Source: Desulfobacterales bacterium CG23_combo_of_CG06-09_8_20_14_all_52_9 (lineage in GTDB: Bacteria; Desulfobacterota; Desulfobacteria; Desulfobacterales; UBA2156). Taken from it: DNA of 14,207 nucleotides. A program made the position numbers and the translations under genes. The stretch spans positions 1 to 14,207 of the forward strand of contig PCSF01000233.1 in the NCBI GenBank assembly GCA_002771315.1, written 5' to 3'. Below the pieces are notes generated by a model. That model was not told where the DNA came from. It worked only from the letters and a program-made list of their open reading frames with translations, and searched no databases. Within the stretch, counting starts at the first letter, position 1; each line of letters begins with the position of its first letter. Positions 5,878 to 13,809 of this stretch are shown here, in pieces.

Positions 5878-6468
5878 TCAGTCTGCCGCATCCGAGAAGG
5901 GGTGCATTTTCATTCGGAGATAGCTCAATCCCTCCCGGATGGCTATATTTACCGGAAGGAGTTTTGTTCCGAATATCGGATTCATGGATGCGATTCTCAT
6001 AAAAAAATCCTGGTACAAGGACGGGGGGGATTTCTTTGAAACAGCGGTGTGAAATCGTTCAAGACAATCCGGATGGTGGTCTTTAATCGGTATGCAGAAA
6101 CAGGGCTCCAAAATTCCTTTCCGATTCCTTCGGCCGGCATATCCGAAGAGACGGCAAACCAGGGGTCTGAATTCATAAAAAGAACATCGGCCCTCTCCCG
6201 GATGTCCCGCTTCCGGGCTATAGAGCACGCAGAGCGTTGCACCATTTATCGCCCTGTTTTCCAATAAGGGTAACAGACCGTCTACGGCATTTTTTGAAAG
6301 GATCTCTGAGGCCAGTGGAAGAGTCTCCAGAACCGTCGCTTCGACATTCCTGCTTTCGCAGCAACGTCCGCAGCGATCCGGACAAGACAAGCCGCTTGCC
6401 ATTTGGAATTGGGTAATCTTTGTATCGATTTCCTGATAAACGGCTACTATATCGGGTATGAAATCCAA
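5878..6468 (-). CDS. YkgJ-family cysteine-cluster protein
   Basis: The 196-residue protein has the signature of the YkgJ/UPF0153 family, a putative zinc- or iron-chelating domain. It shows a C29-x3-C33-x2-C36-C37 block (SCPDRCGRCCES), then C95 (GRCSFYEF), C105 in RPLVCRLFGY and C123/C125 (EPCFC). The 'RPLxCRLFGY' segment is especially characteristic. The usual role, supply or binding of a metal during modification of a partner, is not well defined. The start is TTG at 6468: no ATG lies in frame upstream before a stop (TAG, about 20 bases up), and the helical N-terminus before the first cysteines is normal for the family. The next ATG would begin at residue 23 and remove it. It follows the ACT-domain gene by 18 bases on the same strand and is probably co-transcribed with it. 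Confidence 0.8.
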   Translation of the reverse strand: MDFIPDIVAVYQEIDTKITQFQMASGLSCPDRCGRCCESRNVEATVLETLPLASEILSKNAVDGLLPLLENRAINGATLCVLYSPEAGHPGEGRCSFYEFRPLVCRLFGYAGRRNRKGILEPCFCIPIKDHHPDCLERFHTAVSKKSPPSLYQDFFMRIASMNPIFGTKLLPVNIAIREGLSYLRMKMHPFSDAAD

Positions 6469-6486
6469 TATGATGAGGTTCCATAA

Positions 6487-6885
6487 CTAAGGATGGCTCA
6501 ATTCTTGGATCGCACCCATCGCCTGCCGTCGGCTCTCCCACGGAACAAAAAGGTGGTCGTGGTAGTAAGCGGAAATGGGATTCACACAGATGCCGGCCCG
6601 CGCGAGCGCACTGGTAATGGATGCAAGGAAACCCACCGCAGACAAGGATGAGTGTACGGTCAGTGTTATACAAGCCCACACCTTATGAACAGGCAGACTG
6701 TTTTTACTTGCCTGTTCTTGGGTTGTGACAAGGGTAACGCCTTCTTCCTCCCAAAATGTGGCCAGCGGTTCAAAAGGCAACTTACGGAAAGCAAGCTGAT
6801 CTATTGAGCAAAACACATAGGGCGACTCGTGTAGGACCGGATGCATGGTTGCAAGCAAAGTATTAAGATCTGTTTGGCCATCCAT
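6487..6885 (-). CDS. ACT-domain protein (DUF2241/COG3602 type)
   Basis: This is a complete 132-residue protein. It opens with DLNTLLATMHPVLHESPYVF (6-25), which is the N-terminal part typical of the family. A Thr/Val strand pair follows (EEEGVTLVTTQEQ, 47-59). The C-terminal ACT fold has ITLTVHSSLSAVGFLASITS (73-92) and ends in AYYHDHLFVP (106-115), the motif by which I recognise the family. ACT domains usually bind small ligands such as amino acids and control enzymes allosterically. The function of this stand-alone version is not established. It lies downstream of nuoN with a 200-base gap and is probably the first gene of a two-gene unit with the YkgJ-like protein. A 27-base inverted repeat lies 38 bases ahead of the ATG and could act as an operator. 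No clear ribosome-binding site is visible. Confidence 0.85.
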   Translation of the reverse strand: MDGQTDLNTLLATMHPVLHESPYVFCSIDQLAFRKLPFEPLATFWEEEGVTLVTTQEQASKNSLPVHKVWACITLTVHSSLSAVGFLASITSALARAGICVNPISAYYHDHLFVPWESRRQAMGAIQELSHP

Positions 6886-6922
6886 ATCGGGTGATTAAAA
6901 AATTTGATGAGGGTTCCTTCGA

Positions 6923-6949
6923 TTGACATAACAGAAAAACTGATGTCAA
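6923..6949. promoter_or_regulatory. Inverted repeat upstream of the ACT-domain gene
   Basis: TTGACAT (6923-6929) pairs perfectly with ATGTCAA (6943-6949). Inside these arms, CAG (6932-6934) pairs with CTG (6940-6942) around an AAAAA loop, with two unpaired A bases on one side. It sits 38 bases ahead of the ACT-domain ATG. On the minus strand the left arm reads TTGACA, which is also a -35 consensus, so it may be an operator overlapping a promoter. A good -10 at the correct distance is not obvious. Confidence 0.5.
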
Positions 6950-6993
6950 GAATTGGTGCCGGTTGGTATTTTTCCTCCTTTTGTTCTTTACAA

Positions 6994-7012
6994 TGCAAGA
7001 TGCACCCTTGCA
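6994..7012. repeat. Small inverted repeat downstream of nuoN
   Basis: TGCAAG (6994-6999) and CTTGCA (7007-7012) form a 6-base stem with a 7-base loop, about 80 bases past the nuoN stop. There is no T-run after it on the minus strand, so it is at best a weak terminator or processing hairpin at the end of the complex I operon. Confidence 0.35.
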
Positions 7013-7091
7013 ACTTAGCCCGACTTGTTATCCCTATTTGGGCATCCTCGCATTGCCGGATAATAAAGCCAAGCAAATTGTTTGAAACCCA

Positions 7092-8585
7092 TCAGAACAT
7101 AAATCCCACGATTTGGGCTAAGGGCTGCCAATAAACACCTAATCCAAAGGTGGGGATCATCAGAGCGATGAGGAGCAATTGCGAACCAAGAGATATGTCG
7201 GGATAGTGGGATTCGGTCGCGGGTTCCAGAAACATGGCTTTCACGATCCGCATGTAGTAGTAAAGCGAAACCACCGTGTTGAGCGCAGCGACCACGGCCA
7301 GCCAGTAAATCTCGCGGGAGATCACCGCGACAAAAAGGTAAACCTTGCCGACGAAGCCGGCAAAGGGAGGAAGTCCGACTAGAGAAAACAGAAAAACAGT
7401 CATGGCCACGGCGACAAAGGGCGATTGATTCCCAAGCCCGCGATAAAAATGAATCTCTTCGCTCTCGGCCGTGCCTCCCAAAATCGCCACTACGGCAAAT
7501 GCGCCTAAATTCATGAACAGGTAAACCGCCATATAAAAAACGACTGCCCTTAAGCCTAAACTGCTCAGGCATACCAACCCCATGAGCAGATAGCCTGCAT
7601 GGGCGATGCTGGAGTAGGCCAAGAGCCGCTTAACATTGGTCTGGGGGATAGCCGCCAGGTTTCCCCAGGTCATCGTAACAGCGGAGATAAGAGCCAAGAT
7701 GGCGGGCCAATCGAGGCCGGTTGCTGTCGTATAAAGCTCGTTCCCTTCTCGGGTGGCAAACAGGGGATAGAATAGGCGAATAATCAGGGCAAAAGCAGCA
7801 CACTTCGGACCCACGCTGAGAAACGCGGTAACGGGTGTCGGTGCACCCTCATAGACATCGGGGCACCAGAAGTGAAAAGGAAAAGAAGCGGCTTTAAAGA
7901 GCAGGCCGACCAGAAAAAATAGCATAGAGGGAATAAGAAGCAGCCGGTTGTGGGGTTGTACGCTCACCGATGCCACTGCCTGGCTAATGCCGGAAAGTTC
8001 TGTTGTTCCGGCCACACCGAAGACCAGGGAAAATCCGAACAACATGATCCCCGAGGTAAAAGCGCCATAGAGTATATACTTCAGGGCAGCCTCACCACTG
8101 CGCAGATCACGGGCTTTGATCCCTACGAGCAGATAGCTCAAAATGCCCATTGTTTCAAAAGCAACGTAGATCATCAGCAAGTCGGTCGCGGCCGTCAGCA
8201 GCATCATGCCGATGGTTATAACTAAAACGAGAAATACCGATTCATGGTAATACTGATCTTCGATCTCCTTGCTGCCGTAGATCAGGATGATGGTCACCCC
8301 ACCGACAACGGCAAAAAAAGGTTTGAAGAAACAACTCAGCCAATCCCAAATGAAGAGATTCGAGAGGTAGGGGATGTTTCCGCCAGGTGAAGGAAGCACC
8401 ATGAGAGGCAGAAGCGATAGGCCCAATGCCGCTACCCCCATCAATGTGAAAACCATTCGATAACGCCAATAGGGGATGGCTATCCCTGTTATCAGCAGCA
8501 GCAGGGCGCCTGTAGAAAGCACAATTTCAGGTCCAAGAAGCGAAAGGCTTCGGATGTTGTCAACGATGAAGGCCTCGGTGGTCAA
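7092..8585 (-). CDS. nuoN: NADH-quinone oxidoreductase subunit N
   Basis: This full-length, 497-residue, highly hydrophobic proton-pump subunit of complex I belongs to the MrpD-like antiporter family and sits in the cytoplasmic membrane. Key charged residues on buried helices are visible: E144 in VAFETMGILSYLLVG, K231 in LLFKAASFPFHFWCPDVYEG and K261 in LSVGPKCAAF. The discontinuous-helix segment GAPTPVTAFLSVGPK is typical of NuoN. The start is a TTG at 8585, preceded by AAGGA at eight bases; no suitable ATG lies near, and the N-terminus MTTEAFIVDNIRSLSLLGPE is of normal length. It is the last gene of the nuo run. An 86-base gap containing a small palindrome separates it from nuoM, and about 200 bases follow before the next gene. 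Confidence 0.96.
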   Translation of the reverse strand: MTTEAFIVDNIRSLSLLGPEIVLSTGALLLLITGIAIPYWRYRMVFTLMGVAALGLSLLPLMVLPSPGGNIPYLSNLFIWDWLSCFFKPFFAVVGGVTIILIYGSKEIEDQYYHESVFLVLVITIGMMLLTAATDLLMIYVAFETMGILSYLLVGIKARDLRSGEAALKYILYGAFTSGIMLFGFSLVFGVAGTTELSGISQAVASVSVQPHNRLLLIPSMLFFLVGLLFKAASFPFHFWCPDVYEGAPTPVTAFLSVGPKCAAFALIIRLFYPLFATREGNELYTTATGLDWPAILALISAVTMTWGNLAAIPQTNVKRLLAYSSIAHAGYLLMGLVCLSSLGLRAVVFYMAVYLFMNLGAFAVVAILGGTAESEEIHFYRGLGNQSPFVAVAMTVFLFSLVGLPPFAGFVGKVYLFVAVISREIYWLAVVAALNTVVSLYYYMRIVKAMFLEPATESHYPDISLGSQLLLIALMIPTFGLGVYWQPLAQIVGFMF

Positions 8586-8671
8586 ACTGTCTATCCTTTG
8601 TTGAGTTCAAACTTATTTCTGCCGATGAGCATGGAATATATTTTCAGGCAACTTTTTAAAGTTGTCCGCAT
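8586..8671. other. nuoM/nuoN intercistronic region with palindrome
   Basis: This 86-base spacer is one of only two real gaps in the operon. CAACTTT (8649-8655) and AAAGTTG (8658-8664) form an almost continuous palindrome just past the nuoM stop. It could fold as a short mRNA hairpin that affects decay or the translation ratio of NuoM and NuoN. AAGGA ahead of the nuoN TTG serves as its ribosome-binding site. Confidence 0.45.
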
Positions 8672-10177
8672 TCAGCGCAAGACCAAGTCTACGGTATGTT
8701 TCAGGCTTGTGCCGATCAGATCCAGCACCGGCATTGGATAAAACCCGAGAAGCACCACGATCAGGGCTAAAGGTGTCAGTGTAAATACTTCGCGCAGGTT
8801 GATCTCCGGAAGGCCGGCATACTGCTCCTTGACAGGTCCTAAAAAAACGCGCTGCATTGTCCAGAGAAAATAGCCTGCCGTGAGGACGATTCCGGAGGTA
8901 GCCGTAATCGTATAGACTCGATACTGCTGGAATGAGCCGATCAGCACCAGGGCTTCACTGATGAAGCTGGAGAGCCCGGGCAACCCTAAAGCCGCAAAAA
9001 ACGCCAGACCGGTATATCCCGCGTAGATCGGCATGGTTTTGGCGAGTCCGCCGAAACCGTCGATGATGCGGTGATGGGCGCGGTCGTAGATCACCCCTAC
9101 CAGAAGAAAGAGCATGGCGGTCACTGTGCCGTGGTTGAACATCTGAAGAACGGCGCCGTTGATGGCTGTAGTGTTGGTAAACACGGATATGCCCAAGACC
9201 ACAAAACCCATGTGGCTGATGCTGGAATAGGCAATCAACTTCTTCAGATCCTGCTGGGCCATGGCACAAAGGGCGCCATATATAATACTGATCACACCGA
9301 AAAGAGCCACGTAGGGAGCAAAGACAAAAGCCATGTCCGGAAGCAGGGGGTAAGAAATCCGTAAAATCCCGTAAGCCCCCATCTTCAAAAGAACGCCGGC
9401 CAGAATGACGCTGACGGCGGTCGGCGCTTCCACATGGGCATCCGGAAGCCACGTATGAAGAGGGACCACCGGTATCTTGATGCAGAAGTTGATCAGAAGT
9501 GCGAAGTAGCAGAGCCAGCGGATGGTCGTGTTTAGAAGCAGGCTTTGGTGCATGCTCTGATCGGCCAGGATCATCAGATCAAAAGAGTGCAGGCCCGTAG
9601 TCGGTTCGGCCGACCCGAAGAAAAAAACCACCATGACGATGAGCATCAATACGCTGCCCACCAGTGTAAATAAGAAGAACTTGATGGCGGCGTATTCCTT
9701 TTTGGGACCGCCCCAGATGCCGATGAGGAAGTACATGGGGAGCAACATCAACTCCCAGAAAACATAAAACAGGAAGAAATCCAGAGCGCAGAAAACGCCC
9801 ATCATGCTGGTATCCAGCAGCAAAAAAAGGGCAAAATAGCCCCGGACGTGCTGCCGGATGTTCCAGGAGGCGACGATGCATAGGAAGGAGAGCATGGCTG
9901 TCAGCAGGACCATGAGGATGCTGATCCCGTCGATTCCCACGGAGTAGCTTATGTTGAAAGCTTTTATCCAGGGTGCCCTTTCCACATACTGAAATGCCGC
10001 GTCTGCAGGATCGAATTGGTTGTAAAGCTGGGCCACCCACCAAAGCGGAATAGCGGTGCTGATCAGAGCCAGGGTCTTCATCAGGTTGGGAAGGCGTTTG
10101 GGCACAAAGAGGATGGCAACCGCCCCCACCAGTGGGGAAAAAATAATCCAAGAAAGTAGATGTTCGGCAAACATCAT
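8672..10177 (-). CDS. nuoM: NADH-quinone oxidoreductase subunit M
   Basis: The 501-residue antiporter-like membrane subunit of complex I carries the expected charged residues of the proton path: E142 in FYVFWELMLLPMYFLIGIWG, K234 in INFCIKIPVVPLHTWLPDAH and K265 in GVLLKMGAYGILR. The HTWLPDAHVEAPTAVSVILA segment is diagnostic for NuoM. A GGGAGGA site lies close ahead of two consecutive ATG codons (10177 and 10174), so the start is certain to within one residue. It lies downstream of nuoL after a 66-base spacer with a hairpin, and upstream of nuoN. The length is usual for the family. Nothing suggests truncation or a frameshift. Confidence 0.97.
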   Translation of the reverse strand: MMFAEHLLSWIIFSPLVGAVAILFVPKRLPNLMKTLALISTAIPLWWVAQLYNQFDPADAAFQYVERAPWIKAFNISYSVGIDGISILMVLLTAMLSFLCIVASWNIRQHVRGYFALFLLLDTSMMGVFCALDFFLFYVFWELMLLPMYFLIGIWGGPKKEYAAIKFFLFTLVGSVLMLIVMVVFFFGSAEPTTGLHSFDLMILADQSMHQSLLLNTTIRWLCYFALLINFCIKIPVVPLHTWLPDAHVEAPTAVSVILAGVLLKMGAYGILRISYPLLPDMAFVFAPYVALFGVISIIYGALCAMAQQDLKKLIAYSSISHMGFVVLGISVFTNTTAINGAVLQMFNHGTVTAMLFLLVGVIYDRAHHRIIDGFGGLAKTMPIYAGYTGLAFFAALGLPGLSSFISEALVLIGSFQQYRVYTITATSGIVLTAGYFLWTMQRVFLGPVKEQYAGLPEINLREVFTLTPLALIVVLLGFYPMPVLDLIGTSLKHTVDLVLR

Positions 10178-10243
10178 CAGGTCCTCCCTACAGGTCCGAC
10201 AAGCGGCTATTTTCTAGAAGCCGATCCGCCAGACCCGCAGCAA
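10178..10243. other. nuoL/nuoM intercistronic region with hairpin
   Basis: In this 66-base spacer CGGCT (10204-10208) can pair with AGCCG (10219-10223) around a 10-base loop. It is too weak for a terminator, and nuoM is obviously in the same operon, so a processing or stability role is more likely. Confidence 0.35.
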
Positions 10244-12313
10244 TCAAAGCAAAAGCAGGATTATGTATAGGCCGAAAAGTCCAAAAGCAACCGAGTATAG
10301 GTAGTGTTGAATCTTGCCGGTATGAAGGCGGCGGAGCTGATCCCCGCACTTTTGAACGACCCCTGCCAGGCCGTTCACGACGCCGTCTACCACCTGCAGA
10401 TCCTCCCAGCCCACCAGGACGGCGAGCTTCGTGGTGAGCCAGGATGTCAGGTTCACTCCGGCATCGATTCCGTTCAGGTCAAAATGCCCGGCTATTTTAG
10501 CAAGTTTCACCAACGGACTTATGAATAGAAACTGGTAGAGCTCATCCACAAAGAACAAACGGCTGAGCATCCGGTAAATGCCGGCAAACCGTGAGGCAGC
10601 GCGCGCAGGAATCTCGGTGTGCTTGACATAACAAAGCCAGCCGCCGCAGATTCCGGCTACGGCCACAGCCGAGGAGAGTCCCATCAGCAGGACTTCCATC
10701 CCATAGGCGTGGACAACGGGATCGGAACCGCCATGGTCGCCGAGCACCGGTTTTAAGAAACTCTCAAGTGCATGGGGCAGATGAGTCGGGGCTGGAAGCC
10801 CCATGGCCCCGCCGATCACCGCCAGCACGGCAAGAGCCATCAAAGGCCCGGTCATAACCGGTGGAGACTCATGCAGGTGGTGCGCCTCCTCCGGAGTGCC
10901 GCGATATGTGCCGGCAAACGCCAGGATGACCAGCCGAGTCATGTAGAAAGCCGTCAGGCTGGCAGTTATCAGGCCCAAAGCCCAAAGCGCTTTCCCCAAT
11001 CCGGGCACGGGCAGATGGCTGGTGAAGACGGCCCAAAGGATTTCGTCTTTGCTCATGAACCCCGATAATGGGGGCACTCCGGAAATGGCCAAGTATCCGG
11101 CCATGAACGTCAGGAATGTCCACGGCATATAGCGCCTCAGCCCGCCCATATGCCGGAGATCATTGTGGTGCACGGCATGGATGACACTGCCGGCCCCGAG
11201 GAAAAGCAGGGCCTTGAAAAAGGAATGTGTTACCAAGTGAAAGATCCCCGCGCTGAAAGCCGCAACCCCAACCGCCATGAACATAAAACCCAGCTGGCTG
11301 ATGGTGGAGTAAGCTAAAACGCGCTTGATGTCGTTTTGAACCACCGCCAGGGTAGCCGCTCCAAAGGCGGTTACCCCTCCCACAATGGCGACCACAGCCA
11401 GGGCGGCAGGTGCCGACAGGAAAAGAAAATTGAGCCGGGCAATCATGTAAACTCCGGCTGTGACCATGGTGGCGGCATGAATAAAGGCGCTTACCGGTGT
11501 GGGGCCCGCCATGGCATCGGGCAGCCAGACATACAGCGGGATCTGTGCCGACTTGCCGGTTGCACCCACGAATAACAACAGGGCTACCCAGGTAGCCACT
11601 TCGATGTTCCAGATCGGGCGCGCGGTGATCAGCCGGGGCATGGCTTCTTGCAACTGCCCGAAGCTCAAACCGGTTACTGCGCCGCCGCTCGTTTCGAAGA
11701 GGGTCCAAAAGAGGAGCATCAGGCCCACAAAGAAGCCGAAATCTCCCACGCGATTCACGATGAACGCCTTCATTCCGGCCCGGGCCTTATCCAGATCGGT
11801 GAACCAGAATCCGATGAGCAAATAGGAGCAAAGGCCGACCCCTTCCCATCCCACGAACATGACCAGGAGGTTGTCCGCCAGCACCAGCAGCAGCATGGAA
11901 AAGGTAAAGAGGTTCAGATAGGCAAAGTAGCGCGGTTGGCTGTCATCGCCGGCCATGTATCCCACGGAGTACAGGTGAATGAGGAATCCCACTCCGCTGA
12001 CGACCAGGCACATGACAGCGGATAAAGGGTCCATGCGGAAAGCCAATTCCAGGCTGAAACGCCCTTGATCCCAGCTGATCAGGAGCCATTGATACAAGGA
12101 TTGGATCACGAGCCGCTCTTTTGGCTCTTCGATGCCAAGGAGAGTGAAAAAACCTGCCACCGCGATCCAGAAGGAAAGAAACACACTGACGCAGCCGATC
12201 ATAGGCACGGCCCGGCCGGGGAGCTTCTTCCCCAACAACCCGTTCATCACCGCTCCCGCAAGGGGCAGGCATGGGATCGTCCAAATCATCGACTGTAAGC
12301 TTTGAGGGTTCAC
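10244..12313 (-). CDS. nuoL: NADH-quinone oxidoreductase subunit L
   Basis: The 689-residue distal pump subunit of complex I shows E157 in VMFVGWEGVGLCSYLLIGFW, K254 in GATGKSAQIPLYVWLPDAM and the GPTPVSAFIHAATMVTAGVY block (270-289). A later region (KDEILW, 'SGFMSKDE') is also standard. The C-terminal part includes the long amphipathic helix region and a last membrane helix (YLYSVAFGLFGLYIILLLL) that braces the membrane arm. The start is a GTG at 12313, four bases past the nuoK stop, with only a weak GGAT ahead. An alternative ATG eight codons inside has no ribosome-binding site. At 689 residues it is longer than E. coli NuoL (613), mainly in the C-terminal region, which is common in anaerobic lineages. 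Confidence 0.97.
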   Translation of the reverse strand: MNPQSLQSMIWTIPCLPLAGAVMNGLLGKKLPGRAVPMIGCVSVFLSFWIAVAGFFTLLGIEEPKERLVIQSLYQWLLISWDQGRFSLELAFRMDPLSAVMCLVVSGVGFLIHLYSVGYMAGDDSQPRYFAYLNLFTFSMLLLVLADNLLVMFVGWEGVGLCSYLLIGFWFTDLDKARAGMKAFIVNRVGDFGFFVGLMLLFWTLFETSGGAVTGLSFGQLQEAMPRLITARPIWNIEVATWVALLLFVGATGKSAQIPLYVWLPDAMAGPTPVSAFIHAATMVTAGVYMIARLNFLFLSAPAALAVVAIVGGVTAFGAATLAVVQNDIKRVLAYSTISQLGFMFMAVGVAAFSAGIFHLVTHSFFKALLFLGAGSVIHAVHHNDLRHMGGLRRYMPWTFLTFMAGYLAISGVPPLSGFMSKDEILWAVFTSHLPVPGLGKALWALGLITASLTAFYMTRLVILAFAGTYRGTPEEAHHLHESPPVMTGPLMALAVLAVIGGAMGLPAPTHLPHALESFLKPVLGDHGGSDPVVHAYGMEVLLMGLSSAVAVAGICGGWLCYVKHTEIPARAASRFAGIYRMLSRLFFVDELYQFLFISPLVKLAKIAGHFDLNGIDAGVNLTSWLTTKLAVLVGWEDLQVVDGVVNGLAGVVQKCGDQLRRLHTGKIQHYLYSVAFGLFGLYIILLLL

Positions 12314-12317
12314 CGGC

Positions 12318-12641
12318 TTATCCGTGCAACTGTTGATATTGCTCTATATCGACCGTCTTCAGCATGCTGTAAAGCGACAGGACAATCGCTATGACTGCCG
12401 CCGCCTCGGCTGCAGCGATGGCGATAACAAACAGGGCAAAGACTTGCCCGCTGATCAGCGGAGCCCCTTCAGGTGCCTCCAGAAAACGGGAAAATGCGAC
12501 AAAATTGAGGGCGCCCGCGTTCAGCACAAGCTCGATTCCCATGAGCACCCTGATGGCGTTCCGACGGGTGAGGACCGTAAAGAGGCCCAGGCAAAAAAGA
12601 AGGGAACTGACCATTAAAAAGCTCGATAGGCTGTAAGTCAT
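12318..12641 (-). CDS. nuoK: NADH-quinone oxidoreductase subunit K
   Basis: This small, three-helix membrane subunit of complex I has 107 residues from the ATG at 12641. The two buried glutamates of the family are E37 (LMGIELVLNAGALNF) and E79 (AIAAAEAAAVIAIVL), in the positions of E36 and E72 of E. coli. A GTG at 12647 would add two residues and overlap the nuoJ stop (GTGA). The GAGGT site lies eight bases before the ATG and only about two before the GTG, so the ATG is preferred. Charged-residue pairs in this subunit form part of the proton path between NuoA/J and NuoN. The gene starts three bases past the nuoJ stop, and nuoL begins four bases after its stop. Confidence 0.95.
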   Translation of the reverse strand: MTYSLSSFLMVSSLLFCLGLFTVLTRRNAIRVLMGIELVLNAGALNFVAFSRFLEAPEGAPLISGQVFALFVIAIAAAEAAAVIAIVLSLYSMLKTVDIEQYQQLHG

Positions 12642-12643
12642 GA

Positions 12644-13189
12644 TCACTCACCTCTTTGTTTCCGTCTGATAATGAAGACTGAAGGGGAGAGGTCGCTGCG
12701 AACGCTGTGCCGAACGATCAACACCGCCCCGACCAAGGCTGCTAGGAGCAGCAGAGAGGCCACTTCGAAGGGGATCAGGTACTTGCCGAGCAGCAGGTTG
12801 CCGATCGCTTGCGATGCAGGGGTAGGAGGCGGCGGTGCAGACCCAACCGGCCAAAGGAAATGCGTTGCCGCCACCATCAGCACCGCGAGAATGATCCCTG
12901 TGAGGCCGGCGGCCAAAAGACGGCCGGGAAGATTTACCGACAACGGTGAGAGCCTTGCGCCCTGGGTCATCATGACACCGAAGATAATCAGTACCATAAT
13001 CCCTCCGATGTAAATGATCACCTGAACGACCCCGACGAAATCGGCCCCCAGCAGCACAAAAAGCCCGGCAATGCCGAAGAGGGTGAAGAGCAGAGAGAAA
13101 GCCGCATGCACGATGTTGCTCGAAAGCGCTACCCACAAGGAGGGGATGATCGCCATCAGCACGAAAACGTTAAAGATGATCGTTTTCAT
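12644..13189 (-). CDS. nuoJ: NADH-quinone oxidoreductase subunit J
   Basis: The frame is longer, but the family start is the ATG at 13189 (MKTIIFNVFVLMAIIPSLWV). The upstream extension is basic, unlike NuoJ, and overlaps nuoI in another frame. The 181-residue product has five expected membrane helices and the NuoJ-typical VVQVIIYIGGIMVLIIFGVM segment, which carries the pi-bulge helix of the family. A proline-rich loop (GSAPPPPTPASQ) precedes the last helix. It is part of the membrane arm near the quinone chamber. The gene begins within the last 20 bases of nuoI, so translation is probably coupled. The ribosome-binding site (GGAAAAG) is weak. Confidence 0.95.
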   Translation of the reverse strand: MKTIIFNVFVLMAIIPSLWVALSSNIVHAAFSLLFTLFGIAGLFVLLGADFVGVVQVIIYIGGIMVLIIFGVMMTQGARLSPLSVNLPGRLLAAGLTGIILAVLMVAATHFLWPVGSAPPPPTPASQAIGNLLLGKYLIPFEVASLLLLAALVGAVLIVRHSVRSDLSPSVFIIRRKQRGE

Positions 13190-13796
13190 CTTCTTTCTTT
13201 TCCTTCCGACTTTTTTCCGGTTTTTGCGAAGCTTCCGCCGACAGGCGCAACCTTTCGCGCCGCACTTCGGCCGGGATGAATTCTTTTGCCAAGGCATCGA
13301 AGTCGAAGGTACTGGCTTCGAATTGACGCGTGAAAAAAACCGCACCCGTAGGGCAACTTTCTACACAGAGTCCGCAGAACATACATTTGGCATAGTCAAT
13401 GGTATAAGTCAGCGGTGCCTTGCCCTTGCGACCCTCAATCCGCACTCCCTTCACCGCGATGACATCAATGGGGCAGATCTGCATGCACAGCAAACATGCA
13501 ATGCATTGTGGTTCATTGTAGCCGAGCAGTCCCCGGAACCGGTCCGCAACCCGTCTGCTCAGCGGCCCACGATAGTTCTGAGCGGCGCCCAGAAGGAGCT
13601 CGAAGGGCTGCTTGGCAGAACCGTTCGGCAAAAAGGCGTCCTTAGGTTTCCCCTCGAAAACGTCATAGGATGGGTATTGAAGAGTCACTTTGCGCTCGAA
13701 AAAAGCGGTTTTGAAAGTAATCCACATCCCGGTGGCGATCGTGTTGACGCTCTCGTAGATATTGCGGAAATAATTCGCGATGTTGCCGGAGATCAT
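13170..13796 (-). CDS. nuoI: NADH-quinone oxidoreductase subunit I (4Fe-4S ferredoxin-type)
   Basis: The 208-residue protein contains two 4Fe-4S motifs: C98-x2-C101-x2-C104-x3-C108 (CIACLLCMQICP) and C138-x2-C141-x2-C144-x3-C148 (CMFCGLCVESCP). These bind clusters N6a and N6b, which pass electrons from the peripheral arm to the quinone site. The start is the ATG at 13796 (MISGNIANYF), with AAGGAAGGG six bases ahead and 13 bases after the nuoH stop. A longer frame to 13850 would overlap nuoH and is not supported. The C-terminal tail after the second cluster is unusually basic and acidic (KPEKSRKEKKEDENDHL) and could be a disordered extension. The last 20 bases overlap the start of nuoJ. Confidence 0.96.
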   Translation of the reverse strand: MISGNIANYFRNIYESVNTIATGMWITFKTAFFERKVTLQYPSYDVFEGKPKDAFLPNGSAKQPFELLLGAAQNYRGPLSRRVADRFRGLLGYNEPQCIACLLCMQICPIDVIAVKGVRIEGRKGKAPLTYTIDYAKCMFCGLCVESCPTGAVFFTRQFEASTFDFDALAKEFIPAEVRRERLRLSAEASQKPEKSRKEKKEDENDHL

Positions 13797-13809
13797 GGCC
13801 CACCCTTCC

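Noticed and set aside
5858..5880. ACCGAATCGGT palindrome as a terminator of the YkgJ-like gene
   Set aside because: The arms meet with a single base between them, so no stable RNA hairpin forms and no T-run follows.
13190..13345. N-terminal extension of nuoJ (52 basic residues)
   Set aside because: It overlaps nuoI in another frame and has no NuoJ character. The family start is the ATG at 13189.
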